Positions 17,566 to 25,501 of a DNA stretch of 64,000 bases are shown one piece after another. The stretch lies in contig NZ_FCOA02000005.1 of the NCBI RefSeq assembly GCF_001544875.2, positions 62,001 through 126,000 on the forward strand, given 5' to 3'. Below the pieces are notes generated by a model. That model was not told where the DNA came from and did not search any database. It saw only the letters and a program-made list of their open reading frames with translations. The translations under genes were made by a program, and so were the position numbers. Origin of the DNA: Caballeronia hypogeia (lineage in GTDB: Bacteria; Pseudomonadota; Gammaproteobacteria; Burkholderiales; Burkholderiaceae). Numbering within the stretch: the first letter of the stretch is position 1; each line of letters begins with the position of its first letter.

Positions 17566-18915
17566 TCATGGCAAGGCGCGTCGCAGGTCGGCGCTGGAAA
17601 CGTCATCGATGTGCCGAAAAGCAGACTGAACAGCGTCGATATCGCGTTGGGCGACGCCTGAGCTTTCGAAAAGAGCCCGCCAATTGCGGACGGCTGCCCA
17701 GACGTCCGCTATCAGCTCGCAGGCACACGCTTCGGATACTTGGAACGCCTCGTGGTCACTTAACGCGTTATCGAGGGTCGCCAAGCGTCCGCTCTTGCCT
17801 ACCGCGAGATGTTGAAAGCGCTCGCTTGCAATACCGGGCTGCGGTAGGACGTCATAGACTGGGCTTAGGCGCCAGCTCCTCAGCTCTGTGTCCCATAAAA
17901 AACCGAAGTTACGCAGATGGTCATCCGAGTTGCTTATGAAGATATTGAAAATCATGCGCTTGAATAGCTCGGCTTGTCCGTCGTATGCGACCAGCGTTCT
18001 GCAGTATCGCTGCAGACGCGAGCCCAACATCGCATACGACATGTTCCGAGATTCTGTCTCGTCGCATCCTGCGACCGTGAGGGCGCTGACGAACGGCACG
18101 CGGTGCTCAATTTCCCCTTTCGCTTTATCGCCGCGCACGAACCTGGAATCGCCGAGCCGGGTCGCGTTTCCGGAAACCGCCCAATAGCGGTCGAATCTCC
18201 GAACGAGCAGGACGTTGCGGTCGTTGACTCGCACCAACCGCACCGCCGGTACACGCAACCCAGCTCTTTCTGCAAGGCGCAGCGTCGCATGCTCCACAGC
18301 AGGGACGTCGAAACGGTCTCCCTCGCTCGCAAGCTTTGCGAGATGCAATCTTCCCTTCTCGTCGCGAATCGAAGCTTTCGGCCGAGCACCACCGAGCGAT
18401 GCCGCCTGCACATATATGTTGTCAAGACTTGGCGGCACTGGCTGGCCGCGCTCAATGAGGTCAACCGCCTCCACGATGTCGGGCAGCGTGTCCCAAGTAT
18501 CCTTTGCGACAACTGCCGGTGCGGACGCTTTGGGGCGCACGTCGAGCGCACCGACGCGGTCGCTTCCTGCATGCAAAAGGTACTGAGACTCGGGGAGTCC
18601 GTTCAGTGGCGCGCCCAATTTGGCTTCGATGATTCGGCGACCCCATGCGTCTGGGGTGGCGTCTCGAATGGCGCCAAAATAGGGCAGCGAGTTCGCGGGC
18701 CGCAGAACCTTGCCGGCAATATCCTTTCTGTTTCCAAGACGCAAGCTCACCGGGTCTACATCGAATGCGGCGCTTCGATTGAGATACGCTGGGTCGTACT
18801 CGAAACCGGATGCGACCAAATCCGTGGCATCTTCCGTGAGCGCAAGTTGCCCGCATGGCGTCCACGACGCATCCATGTTTGCGAACACGCACAGGCGGGA
18901 AATCTTGGACGTCAT
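17566..18915 (-). CDS. hipA: HipA-like serine/threonine kinase toxin
   Basis: This 449-residue protein has the HipA layout. An N-terminal subdomain is followed by the glycine-rich activation segment SLGGARPKASI (173-183), the LLVRRFDR motif near 236-243, the catalytic NSDDHLRNFGFL (Asn329, Asp331) and the metal-binding Asp355 in SPVYDVLP. HipA kinases phosphorylate translation factors or aminoacyl-tRNA synthetases and cause growth arrest unless bound by a partner. Here the gene directly upstream (18-base gap) is not a typical HipB HTH protein but a ParS/MbcA-like protein. All kinase landmarks are intact, so it is probably active. It is the last gene of a three-gene leftward operon. Confidence 0.88.
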   Translation of the reverse strand: MTSKISRLCVFANMDASWTPCGQLALTEDATDLVASGFEYDPAYLNRSAAFDVDPVSLRLGNRKDIAGKVLRPANSLPYFGAIRDATPDAWGRRIIEAKLGAPLNGLPESQYLLHAGSDRVGALDVRPKASAPAVVAKDTWDTLPDIVEAVDLIERGQPVPPSLDNIYVQAASLGGARPKASIRDEKGRLHLAKLASEGDRFDVPAVEHATLRLAERAGLRVPAVRLVRVNDRNVLLVRRFDRYWAVSGNATRLGDSRFVRGDKAKGEIEHRVPFVSALTVAGCDETESRNMSYAMLGSRLQRYCRTLVAYDGQAELFKRMIFNIFISNSDDHLRNFGFLWDTELRSWRLSPVYDVLPQPGIASERFQHLAVGKSGRLATLDNALSDHEAFQVSEACACELIADVWAAVRNWRALFESSGVAQRDIDAVQSAFRHIDDVSSADLRRALP

Positions 18916-18933
18916 GGCAGTTGGGGAGTGAAG

Positions 18934-19359
18934 TCAGTCACCGGCAAGCGCCCGGGCGTAGCGCATTGCTGCACGAAAGCCGACTGCGCGGCGCATTACC
19001 TGCAGTAGGCTGCGGTTCCCGAGGCTCTCGAACTCGTAGACGAGTTCGAAACGCTTGTCCCATGCGTCGTCCATGGCTCTCATCGCTTGAGCAACTCGCG
19101 CCAGTCGAAAGCCGAGTCGGTCTGTGCGCAAAAAGAAGGCAGGGTAGTACGAGCTTCGGCCCATCTTGATTGCAAACAAGGTTCCGCGCCGTACACGCTT
19201 ACGGAACTCACTTTGCGAGGTACCACTTCGAAGAGCGAATTCGGTTTTGCTCACGAGCTGCCCTTTGCGGACAAGTCGTCGTCGCGCGCGATGAAGAACG
19301 CGCATCCCTTCGCGTTCTTCGGGTTCGAGTTGACCGACATGAACTACTCGTGGTTCCAT
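18934..19359 (-). CDS. antitoxin-like protein upstream of hipA
   Basis: This 141-residue protein lies 18 bases before hipA, the antitoxin position. It has a short helical segment (TEFALRSGTSQSEFRKRV), then GTLFAIKMGRSSYYPAFFL, then a C-terminal helical part. The order resembles the Xre/MbcA/ParS antitoxin group, where a G-x-L-x-x-x-x-x-G-x-x-x-x-P-A-F stretch precedes the toxin-binding helices. This is resemblance by eye, not a search result. The start at 19359, 11 bases after the upstream stop, is preferred; an in-frame ATG at 19410 would overlap the upstream gene. A larger protein with the same module is encoded immediately upstream. Confidence 0.6.
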   Translation of the reverse strand: MEPRVVHVGQLEPEEREGMRVLHRARRRLVRKGQLVSKTEFALRSGTSQSEFRKRVRRGTLFAIKMGRSSYYPAFFLRTDRLGFRLARVAQAMRAMDDAWDKRFELVYEFESLGNRSLLQVMRRAVGFRAAMRYARALAGD

Positions 19360-19370
19360 TTCGTGCGCGC

Positions 19371-20474
19371 TCAGGTCAGCTTTGCGAGCCTGCTGAAGAC
19401 GGCGTCGCAAAGGTCGGTCACGCTCGGATGTTTCGCGGCCAACTTAAGCTTGTGAGCAGCGGCTGGCTCGTCGGCCCGGGCTATAGCCACCGTCAAACGC
19501 AGAGTTCGCCCGGCGAGCTCGCACATGAGTCGTGCCTCAAGGTCTTCACCGCTTTTACCGGCGGTGGCGCGCTCGACCATGATGAGCACCGTCGCCGGTG
19601 CCGGTGGAATTTCGTGTGGGAATCGGAATCCCGGCGAGTGAATTGCCTTCAATGCGCGTGTCCACAGCGGAACTCGCGGGTCGACTTCGACGGCACACGA
19701 GTAGAGAGGCTCAGCAATGGTCGGGGCGACGGGGCTGCTTGCGTCATAAACGTCTATGCATGTCCGACTGAATTCTCCCGCCCACGCGCGAGCGAATCTC
19801 AATAGCTCACGAAAGGCTTTGTCGTCGCCGAGCAGGTCGAGCGGAACTTCGTCGCCGAGCGCACCACATTGCCGTGTCAAGAGGTCCAACCGCAATACGG
19901 GCGGTGCTGGCACCAAAATAAGGGCGACTTTCCAGAGACGCTTCAGATTCAAGCGTGCGTCGCAGAGAAAGGCCGGAAATGCATTGTGGCCGTCGACATC
20001 GAGCGCAAACACGCGGCCGTCGCCGACCAACGCGGATAGCCTCCTTTTGCTTACCCCCAGCTTTTTCCGGAACGCCTCCTCTGACAGTAACTCTCCGCGT
20101 GCAAGCATGTCACGGTAATGCTGTACTTCCTTCGCGCGGAGGTCTTCCGTGGAGATGGTTCGACCTGCGAGGGCGAGCTCCGCGAGCGTATGCTCCAAGC
20201 TTTCTGCATCCGCGACGAGTATCACGACTCGCTCAAGGGAAGCGTCGTCAGTTGTCTCGTTGAAGCCCTCCGACCACTCGTCCGCCCTAGGATAAAAAAA
20301 ATGGTCGACATGGCCATCCGCACGGCGTTGTCGCTCATGTACCCAAGGCTGGCCCGGACTAACAACCCCGCGGACCATGTCGCATTCGTCAGCGTCGCCA
20401 CGTGCCGGAAGCAGGAGGACGGTAGCACCGTTCGGTGCTCGGCGTAGACGACGCATGAGTTGGTCGACGTTCAT
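19371..20474 (-). CDS. protein with antitoxin-like central module, first gene of the hipA operon
   Basis: The protein has 367 residues from ATG 20474; the upstream in-frame start at 20525 gives an unconvincing Cys-rich extension. The middle contains LSEEAFRKKLGVSKRRLSAL, then GRVFALDVDGHNAFPAFLCD and a helical stretch ending FARAWAGEF, the same order as in the smaller protein downstream. An N-terminal part of about 120 residues and a C-terminal part of about 130 residues are not recognised. It is coupled closely to the antitoxin-like gene and hipA. It could be a second antitoxin, a regulator, or part of a three-component module. Confidence 0.6.
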   Translation of the reverse strand: MNVDQLMRRLRRAPNGATVLLLPARGDADECDMVRGVVSPGQPWVHERQRRADGHVDHFFYPRADEWSEGFNETTDDASLERVVILVADAESLEHTLAELALAGRTISTEDLRAKEVQHYRDMLARGELLSEEAFRKKLGVSKRRLSALVGDGRVFALDVDGHNAFPAFLCDARLNLKRLWKVALILVPAPPVLRLDLLTRQCGALGDEVPLDLLGDDKAFRELLRFARAWAGEFSRTCIDVYDASSPVAPTIAEPLYSCAVEVDPRVPLWTRALKAIHSPGFRFPHEIPPAPATVLIMVERATAGKSGEDLEARLMCELAGRTLRLTVAIARADEPAAAHKLKLAAKHPSVTDLCDAVFSRLAKLT

Positions 20475-20521
20475 AGCGTGAGAAACCCGTACTGTTATAA
20501 CCAGATGGCAACAGCAAAGTC

Positions 20522-20863
20522 TCATTGCCAGTCTTCGCTATGCCCCCACGGATGTACTGGCCGAGGCGGGAGTTCCTCCTTGCCCGCGAGCGCCATCGTT
20601 ATCGCTCTTGCGACCAAGTCCCAGGTGCTGCCTGCGTGCCTCGGATAATCAGTTATGCTGGCCGTTCTAGTTGACTTTTCCCGGTTCTCCATGAGCTCGA
20701 TAGAGTAGTTGCCATAAGCTGGGTCCCCTCCAACATTGATGATACGTATTTGTCCGAGGGTTCTACGCTGCTCTTCGCTACCACGCGGCAGGAGTTCAAG
20801 TGTCACTAAGAGCATGAGAACCTCCATCGTCATCTCGGTTTTCGCTGAGTTGCGGTCAGGCAT
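20522..20863 (-). CDS. hypothetical protein
   Basis: The 113-residue product is not recognised. It is acidic to neutral, with a predicted strand-rich middle (QIRIINVGG, YSIELMENREK) and a Trp-containing C-terminal helix. The start is uncertain: 20863, or an internal ATG near MTMEVLMLLV. It lies in a row of minus-strand genes upstream of the hipA block with a short gap. Confidence 0.5.
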   Translation of the reverse strand: MPDRNSAKTEMTMEVLMLLVTLELLPRGSEEQRRTLGQIRIINVGGDPAYGNYSIELMENREKSTRTASITDYPRHAGSTWDLVARAITMALAGKEELPPRPVHPWGHSEDWQ

Positions 20864-20950
20864 GTGTGCCTGTCAGGGTTGTATCATCGCGAAGACACGC
20901 AGGACTCGCTCAAGCAACCAGATGGCATCGTCATCCTCTTTCATTGGAAC

Positions 20951-21385
20951 TCACGCCCGCCACACGCGTTGCGTGGTTTCATCGATTGAATGCTCTGTTG
21001 CGAAGAGCAGTCCGTTGTCGGCGGCAGCGTCGATTCGATATAGAGGAAAGGCCAAACTGCGTTGATATCGCCCAATCGTGGCCGTCATGCGCCCGCTCGG
21101 CAGCGGCGTCGAGCTGCATCTCCCCGCGCATATTGCAAGCAACTTCGCCGCCTCTTCGAAGAGCGCAAGCCGAGGCTGATTGCAGCGGTCGACTCGGCCC
21201 TCCACCTTGCAAATTGATAGCAGACTTGGACGCGCGTCCGTTACGCTGCCTTCGAATATGTCGACTATGACGAGTGAAGGCGAATCAAACTCGTCGTCGT
21301 CCGGATTTGGGTAGTGTTCGGTGCGCGACGGGGGCTCTTCGGCGGACTCATCGAGCGGGGTTGTGAGCACGGCTTCCTCCGTCAT
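20951..21385 (-). CDS. hypothetical acidic protein
   Basis: The protein has 144 residues and is not recognised. The N-terminal 40 residues are strongly acidic and proline-rich and probably disordered, followed by a compact mixed region. The ATG at 21385 lies 5 bases after the upstream stop and is preferred to a TTG at 21400. It is part of a tightly packed three-gene minus-strand unit with 21391-22017 and 21980-22372. Confidence 0.5.
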   Translation of the reverse strand: MTEEAVLTTPLDESAEEPPSRTEHYPNPDDDEFDSPSLVIVDIFEGSVTDARPSLLSICKVEGRVDRCNQPRLALFEEAAKLLAICAGRCSSTPLPSGRMTATIGRYQRSLAFPLYRIDAAADNGLLFATEHSIDETTQRVWRA

Positions 21386-21390
21386 TTCGA

Positions 21391-22017
21391 TTACCAGCAA
21401 CCAAGCGCCTTTAGATACATCCGCTCAGCAATGTCCCAAAGGACTAACTGCTCGCAGGGCAGCGCTTCTGGGAGAGCCGGTGAATAGCACCATCCCACGA
21501 CCGCGAGCACCCTATCGATATCGTCAAGCGGCATCTTCGCGGCAGACATGGTCGCTCGAGCGACCTCTTTGTCGACGTCGTCGAGCGCATCCACTAGGAG
21601 ACCCATGGGCGCGGCCAGCGCCATGCAACAGAGACAGATGCAATCCAATGCATGGAGCGCGCTCAAGATTGGCGGCATGCCGCGCCATTGTGGCGACAAC
21701 AAGAGCGAGTGTGCCTGCAGCAAATGGGGCGAAACAGGGGGCGGTAGGATTCTTGCTGAGCTTGGGACCATAGCGTTGCCGGCGCGCGCAGAATAGATTT
21801 CTGAGCATTGGCTACAAGCGACGGCCGCGCTCTGTTGTGCATGCTTCTCGTCACCCACAAATTCGGCGAAATCGCCGTTCCGCGGATAGTGGCGAAGAAT
21901 GTTCATCGCTACGGTGCGTACAAGAGACCACATCAACGGTTGCTCGGACCCGTACAGCGCCTCTAGCAAACGGCGCGCATCAGCGAGCGCTTTTTCCCTC
22001 TCGTGAAGATGCGTCAT
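21391..22017 (-). CDS. hypothetical protein with CxxC motifs
   Basis: This 208-residue protein is not recognised. An N-terminal helical part is followed by a CSQC pair (about residues 69-72), a proline-rich stretch, and a hydrophobic Cys-rich segment (DCICLCCMALAAPMG) that could be a membrane or metal-binding region. GGAGG precedes the ATG at 22017. The gene overlaps its upstream neighbour by 38 bases, so the two are translationally coupled. Confidence 0.5.
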   Translation of the reverse strand: MTHLHEREKALADARRLLEALYGSEQPLMWSLVRTVAMNILRHYPRNGDFAEFVGDEKHAQQSAAVACSQCSEIYSARAGNAMVPSSARILPPPVSPHLLQAHSLLLSPQWRGMPPILSALHALDCICLCCMALAAPMGLLVDALDDVDKEVARATMSAAKMPLDDIDRVLAVVGWCYSPALPEALPCEQLVLWDIAERMYLKALGCW

Positions 22018-22372
22018 CGCTTGTTGCCTCCGTGGTCCGACATGAGCTCGCGGTTGCGGGAGCGTACTCCGCAGTGACGTTGGTCATTTGCGTCACACGA
22101 TGCTTTTCGCACCAGTTGAGCAACAGGTAGGACATCTCTGAAGTCCAACCTGGGGGGCCAACGAGTTGATAGCAGCGGCCGGTTGACGTCACGCCCCGCA
22201 TTGTCTTGCGGTCATAGTTTTTGATTGGCGAGCTGATGCGTGCATATCCCGCATCCTTTTTCATGCCAAGAAAATGCCGCTCGCCTCGCTCGGGCTCAGT
22301 CTCCAAGACCAACCACTCCTCCAGAACCAGTTGCGGCTCGATGGTGGCGGGAGTGGTGGACCAGATGGGCAT
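21980..22372 (-). CDS. hypothetical protein, possibly DUF6957-like
   Basis: The protein has 130 residues from ATG 22372, which has GGAGG 5-6 bases upstream; the in-frame ATG at 22420 is less likely. The central stretch ERGERHFLGMKKDAGYARIS, with SSPI and a later GRCYQLVGPPG, looks like a compact conserved domain that I associate only loosely with DUF6957-type proteins. It is first in the three-gene unit. No function is claimed. Confidence 0.5.
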   Translation of the reverse strand: MPIWSTTPATIEPQLVLEEWLVLETEPERGERHFLGMKKDAGYARISSPIKNYDRKTMRGVTSTGRCYQLVGPPGWTSEMSYLLLNWCEKHRVTQMTNVTAEYAPATASSCRTTEATSDDASSREGKSAR

Positions 22373-22799
22373 GGCGACCTCCGTGAGACTTCGATGCAAG
22401 TACAGCAAAGTCGACCTCACGGCTGCCGACGCGAACTAGCCAAAATCTCTGGCAGTTTCTCTGTGGAAACGGATAGGTCGGAAGGATGCGGGCAAGGACG
22501 GAGTAGTCCGAATGCAGCCGACCGAATCAAATCGAACGGTCTTGATGTTGCGTCCATCGACCAAGGTTTCGAGAAAGCCTTGAGTCTCGGTGACTGCGTG
22601 GGTCCGCTCTTCTGGAGTGGTCAGGAGCCCTCCCGGTGAATTTTGGGGCTACGCAGGGCAGGCGGCGGCGAACGTATTCTCCAAGCAACTGCTTACTGTA
22701 AAACTGCGATTTATTTCGCGTTTTTAAAGATACTCGGTTTTGGCAGGGAGGCAAGCAGTAAGGGCGAAAATAAGGGAAAACCATTATGTTGCGCGGAGC
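22373..22799. other. 427-base gap without a supported gene
   Basis: The stretch carries the promoter of the leftward unit starting at 22372. An 85-codon minus-strand frame (22527-22784) exists but has no ribosome-binding site and an atypical, basic, Pro/Ser-rich composition, so it is not called. The right part (about 22,690-22,790) is A/T-rich. Confidence 0.4.
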
Positions 22800-23321
22800 T
22801 TACTTCTCCAGGTATGCGAGTGCAAGCAGGTCCTCAAAATCAATGTAATCGTCTAGGGACCGGGAATTGAGCGCCGTAATGCACTGAAGGAAGAGCGCGA
22901 GTGGCATTGTCCCCGAGACAATGTGCGAGTTCAGGGTCTGGGACGTGACAGGCGCGCCAAAGCTCGAAAGCCGACGCACGAGTTCCTTGGTGGTCACAAT
23001 GGGCGGGCTATTGCCGTCTGCGCGCTGCGCCAGTTCAGCCTGAATGACCCGCTGGGCAATCGCGGACCAGTCTCCGCCTTCATTGATGGCTTGCAGCCAA
23101 AGGCGAGGCCGCCGATTACCTGCTGCGACGAGAATCTGGAGGAACATCGCCAGCCTAAGCGTGCCGCGGGATACCCTGGATACAAGGGCCCGTTCGCTGT
23201 CTGCAACGCCGATGGTCGCAAGGGCGTCCACCATAGAGGCATACGAGATGTCTTTGCGAGTAAGGGCTACGCGCGCTACGCGCGACGCAAGACTCGCCCA
23301 AGCCCCCTCGGCGTCAGTCAC
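22800..23321 (-). CDS. tandem DUF6471-like protein
   Basis: The product has 173 residues and two copies of a domain of about 65 residues: a helical start with Arg/Ala, a turn with G-V/A, SRV or NSHI, and an L-x-x-A/L-FLQ-x-L/I ending. The second copy contains GTMPLALFLQCIT. This pattern fits DUF6471, a small family found near mobile genes and phage-like loci, in duplicate. The GTG at 23321 is chosen over TTG 23336 because AAGGGG is then well placed. It is divergent from tnsC with 790 bases between them. It might be a regulator of the transposition genes, but that is inference. Confidence 0.6.
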   Translation of the reverse strand: MTDAEGAWASLASRVARVALTRKDISYASMVDALATIGVADSERALVSRVSRGTLRLAMFLQILVAAGNRRPRLWLQAINEGGDWSAIAQRVIQAELAQRADGNSPPIVTTKELVRRLSSFGAPVTSQTLNSHIVSGTMPLALFLQCITALNSRSLDDYIDFEDLLALAYLEK

Positions 23322-23381
23322 TGAGACCCCTTGCAAAGCTGATGCTCATCGAGTAAAGTAATAAAGCGAAAAAAATCGCAC

Positions 23382-23387
23382 ATTATA
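23382..23387 (-). promoter_or_regulatory. -10 box for the DUF6471-like gene
   Basis: On the minus strand TATAAT is a perfect -10 hexamer about 60 bases upstream of the GTG at 23321. No good -35 hexamer is seen at 16-18 bp, so activation or an extended -10 contact may be needed. Confidence 0.4.
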
Positions 23388-24016
23388 TAAACTCCCCTGA
23401 GATGCCGATACGGTGCTCGGGGCGCTGCGCTTGCCCAAAACGGATAAGTATAACTGGGCGCTCAAGCGCACCGGACCTCGTCACGAGCGACGCCCAACAA
23501 GCTTCCCGCGCGGGTCGGGCTTTCAGAGAGGGCGGGCAAATTCCAATCGCACGGTGCGCGGATATGCCTCAAATGGTCACCGGAAATGAAACTAAGCGAG
23601 TGTGGGCGTAAGCGGGAGGCGAGGGCCGTATATCCTCAGTCTGGTCGCGACGATGCTGGCATACGTCGATACGAAACAGATTCAAATAGGTATGAAAAAC
23701 CGAGCTAACGCGGTAAGCGCGTTAAGAGTTCCGCCACATTAAGGCCTCATAGGTGGCCACGCGCCGGCAAACAGAGATTGGGTGGTCATCGGCGCGGCAA
23801 AAAAAGCTTGAGACGAGCGCATCCATCGAGTATTGTATACTTGACACGGGCACAACTTCCCTCAGTACCTCAATTCTAAAATTTTTTGCGTGAGAATGCA
23901 AATTTTTTTTGCAGCCTATTCGGCGCCGCCTCCCGAAAATTTTAGATTGCTCTCTTCTTTTTAGATTCGCCGGACGATAGGGAAACGCTTGGTAGTCGCG
24001 CCGGAGGCAATGCGCA

Positions 24017-24038
24017 GGCAGTTCAAATTGAACCTGCC
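24017..24038. promoter_or_regulatory. dyad operator upstream of tnsC
   Basis: GTTCAA-A-TTGAAC is a perfect 6+1+6 palindrome (24021-24033). It is extended by GGCA on the left and (C)TGCC on the right with one extra base. It lies about 75 bp before the tnsC start, a typical spot for an operator that controls transposition genes. The binding protein is unknown. Confidence 0.45.
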
Positions 24039-24112
24039 GTTTCGAACCGAACCGCTTGCGCCCACCCTTCAAAGCATCTGACAGAGGAACTTCACTCGGA
24101 GGGCCACTTGCC

Positions 24113-25375
24113 ATGATTATTGCCAATCCGTTGCTTGAACCACTTCCGAGCTTGACTGGAGTGAACGCTATTTTTAACGCGCTCGCGTCGGACCCGCCTG
24201 ACCGAAGCCCTGAGTTTTGGGCCGCTAGTGTCGACGCGAGGATTGACCATCTTCAGTCGTTGAACGGGGTCTATGTACCTGGTGAGCAAGGCCGAGAGCA
24301 CTTCGATAAGCTTAGCAGCGTTCTTCGGGCTGGCTTGGCCCGACGAAATCCAAATGACCCAAAAACGATGAGGTTGATTCACGCGGCCGGCATCGCAGTA
24401 ACGCAAAGGCGGCAAGGACTATCGAAGAAGCGAATTGCGTTTCTTCTTCCAGCCTTCGAAGCTTCCGGCTTATTCCTCGACGGACCCACCGGTGTGGGCA
24501 AGACAATGCTCATCAACCGATTTAGAGCGAGCCTGCCCGTGTATAACGAGATTTCTGAACTCGCAGCTGGCAAGTGTTCTATCCAGCAGGTCTTCTTGGT
24601 CCATGTGAGTTGTCCGAGTAACGGGACAGTAGTCGGACTCATGGTTTCGATTCTCTTCGAAATAGACCAAATAGTCGGTAGCAGTTATGCGGACACGGCG
24701 GTCCAAAAACGCCTCCCTCGAGATATCTGTGAAGCATACCTGATATCCTGTCTTTGGAAGCATTTCGTAGGCATCGTGTTTGTCGACGACATCCAGCATT
24801 TGCTCAAGCACCCGCATCTCTCGGACATACTTCTCCAAACACTCTGCACGCTTATGGAGCGCTCTCGCGTACCCATTGTCACAGCGGGGACCTATGCCGC
24901 CGAGCAAGTGATTGACACGAAGTCCGCGCTCGGGGCGAAGTTGACGGGCGAAGCCCACCTGAAATTGAAAGCTTGGGTCCAGGGCATAGATTGGACGCGA
25001 CTCAACAAGACCTTCTGGCACCAACGCGTGTCTCAAGGAACATTGAACATGCCCATTTGGCTCCCTGAAGAGTCCCACTTCCACACATGCGGAATCCTCC
25101 GTTTGTACCGTATCCTGATGAAAACCTTCTTAAGAGGACTAGCAACTGGAGCGATTAGCGATGTGACGCCGGATAGTTTTGCAACCTGCGCAAAGGATAG
25201 CCTTGGCCCGTATCAGAAGTCTTTGAGCGTTCTAAGGCGTCACGAGGCAGGGGACGAACTTACCGACGAGGAAAAAAAAGAATACGAGGACTGGCTACCG
25301 CCAGACGACGACTACGTGTCGCCCAAGATTGAGAAGGCCGTTCTAAAAGAAATAGCGTCAAGGCGCAAGCGTTAA
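24113..25375 (+). CDS. tnsC: TnsC/TniB-like AAA+ transposition regulator
   Basis: This is a 420-residue AAA+ ATPase of the TnsC/TniB type, which links target recognition by TniQ to the TnsB transposase. Walker A is GPTGVGKT at 124-131 and Walker B IVFVDD at 221-226. A sensor-1-like TAGTYAA stretch follows near 257-263. The ATG at 24113 has GGAGGG nine bases upstream; the longer frame from 24056 is rejected. It is first of the four transposition genes but is now separated from tniQ by an IS inserted 126 bases after its stop. Codon use is clearly less G+C-rich than on the right half of the window. Confidence 0.9.
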   Translation: MIIANPLLEPLPSLTGVNAIFNALASDPPDRSPEFWAASVDARIDHLQSLNGVYVPGEQGREHFDKLSSVLRAGLARRNPNDPKTMRLIHAAGIAVTQRRQGLSKKRIAFLLPAFEASGLFLDGPTGVGKTMLINRFRASLPVYNEISELAAGKCSIQQVFLVHVSCPSNGTVVGLMVSILFEIDQIVGSSYADTAVQKRLPRDICEAYLISCLWKHFVGIVFVDDIQHLLKHPHLSDILLQTLCTLMERSRVPIVTAGTYAAEQVIDTKSALGAKLTGEAHLKLKAWVQGIDWTRLNKTFWHQRVSQGTLNMPIWLPEESHFHTCGILRLYRILMKTFLRGLATGAISDVTPDSFATCAKDSLGPYQKSLSVLRRHEAGDELTDEEKKEYEDWLPPDDDYVSPKIEKAVLKEIASRRKR

Positions 25376-25491
25376 TTTCTCAGACCAGACTCGACACTGT
25401 GTTGAGGTTAGATGGTGCGAGGCGCACATTCCAGATGCGGGGGGCAGCCCGACCATCCTAGCGAATCATGACAGCGTCGACGGGGTTCGGG
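25376..25491. other. remnant of the tnsC-tniQ spacer left of the IS
   Basis: A short non-coding stretch between the tnsC stop and the IS target site. Without the IS the tnsC-tniQ gap would be about 160-170 bases. Confidence 0.5.
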
Positions 25492-25501
25492 GCGCTAAGC
25501 C
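25492..25501. repeat. target-site duplication, left copy
   Basis: GCGCTAAGCC flanks the IS on the left and is repeated exactly at 26980-26989. This gives a 10-bp duplication, within the range for IS4-superfamily elements. Confidence 0.8.

Larger units (their letters stand above)
23322..24112. promoter_or_regulatory. 790-base divergent region upstream of tnsC
   Basis: No gene is supported here. It holds a dyad TAACGCG-GTAAG-CGCGTTA (23706-23724), a TTGACA hexamer at 23841-23846 that could be a -35 box for tnsC without a clear -10, runs of A and T around 23,880-23,960, and a stronger dyad at 24017-24038. Its length is generous for a simple promoter. I found no CRISPR-like repeats and no obvious guide-RNA array. 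Confidence 0.45.

Noticed and set aside
22527..22784. 85-codon minus-strand frame
   Set aside because: No ribosome-binding site, atypical Arg/Pro/Ser composition, and it lies in an A/T-rich gap; judged chance.
23341..24112. Possible CRISPR array or guide RNA locus near tniQ/tnsC
   Set aside because: I looked for repeated 28-37-base units with regular spacing and found none, only isolated dyads.
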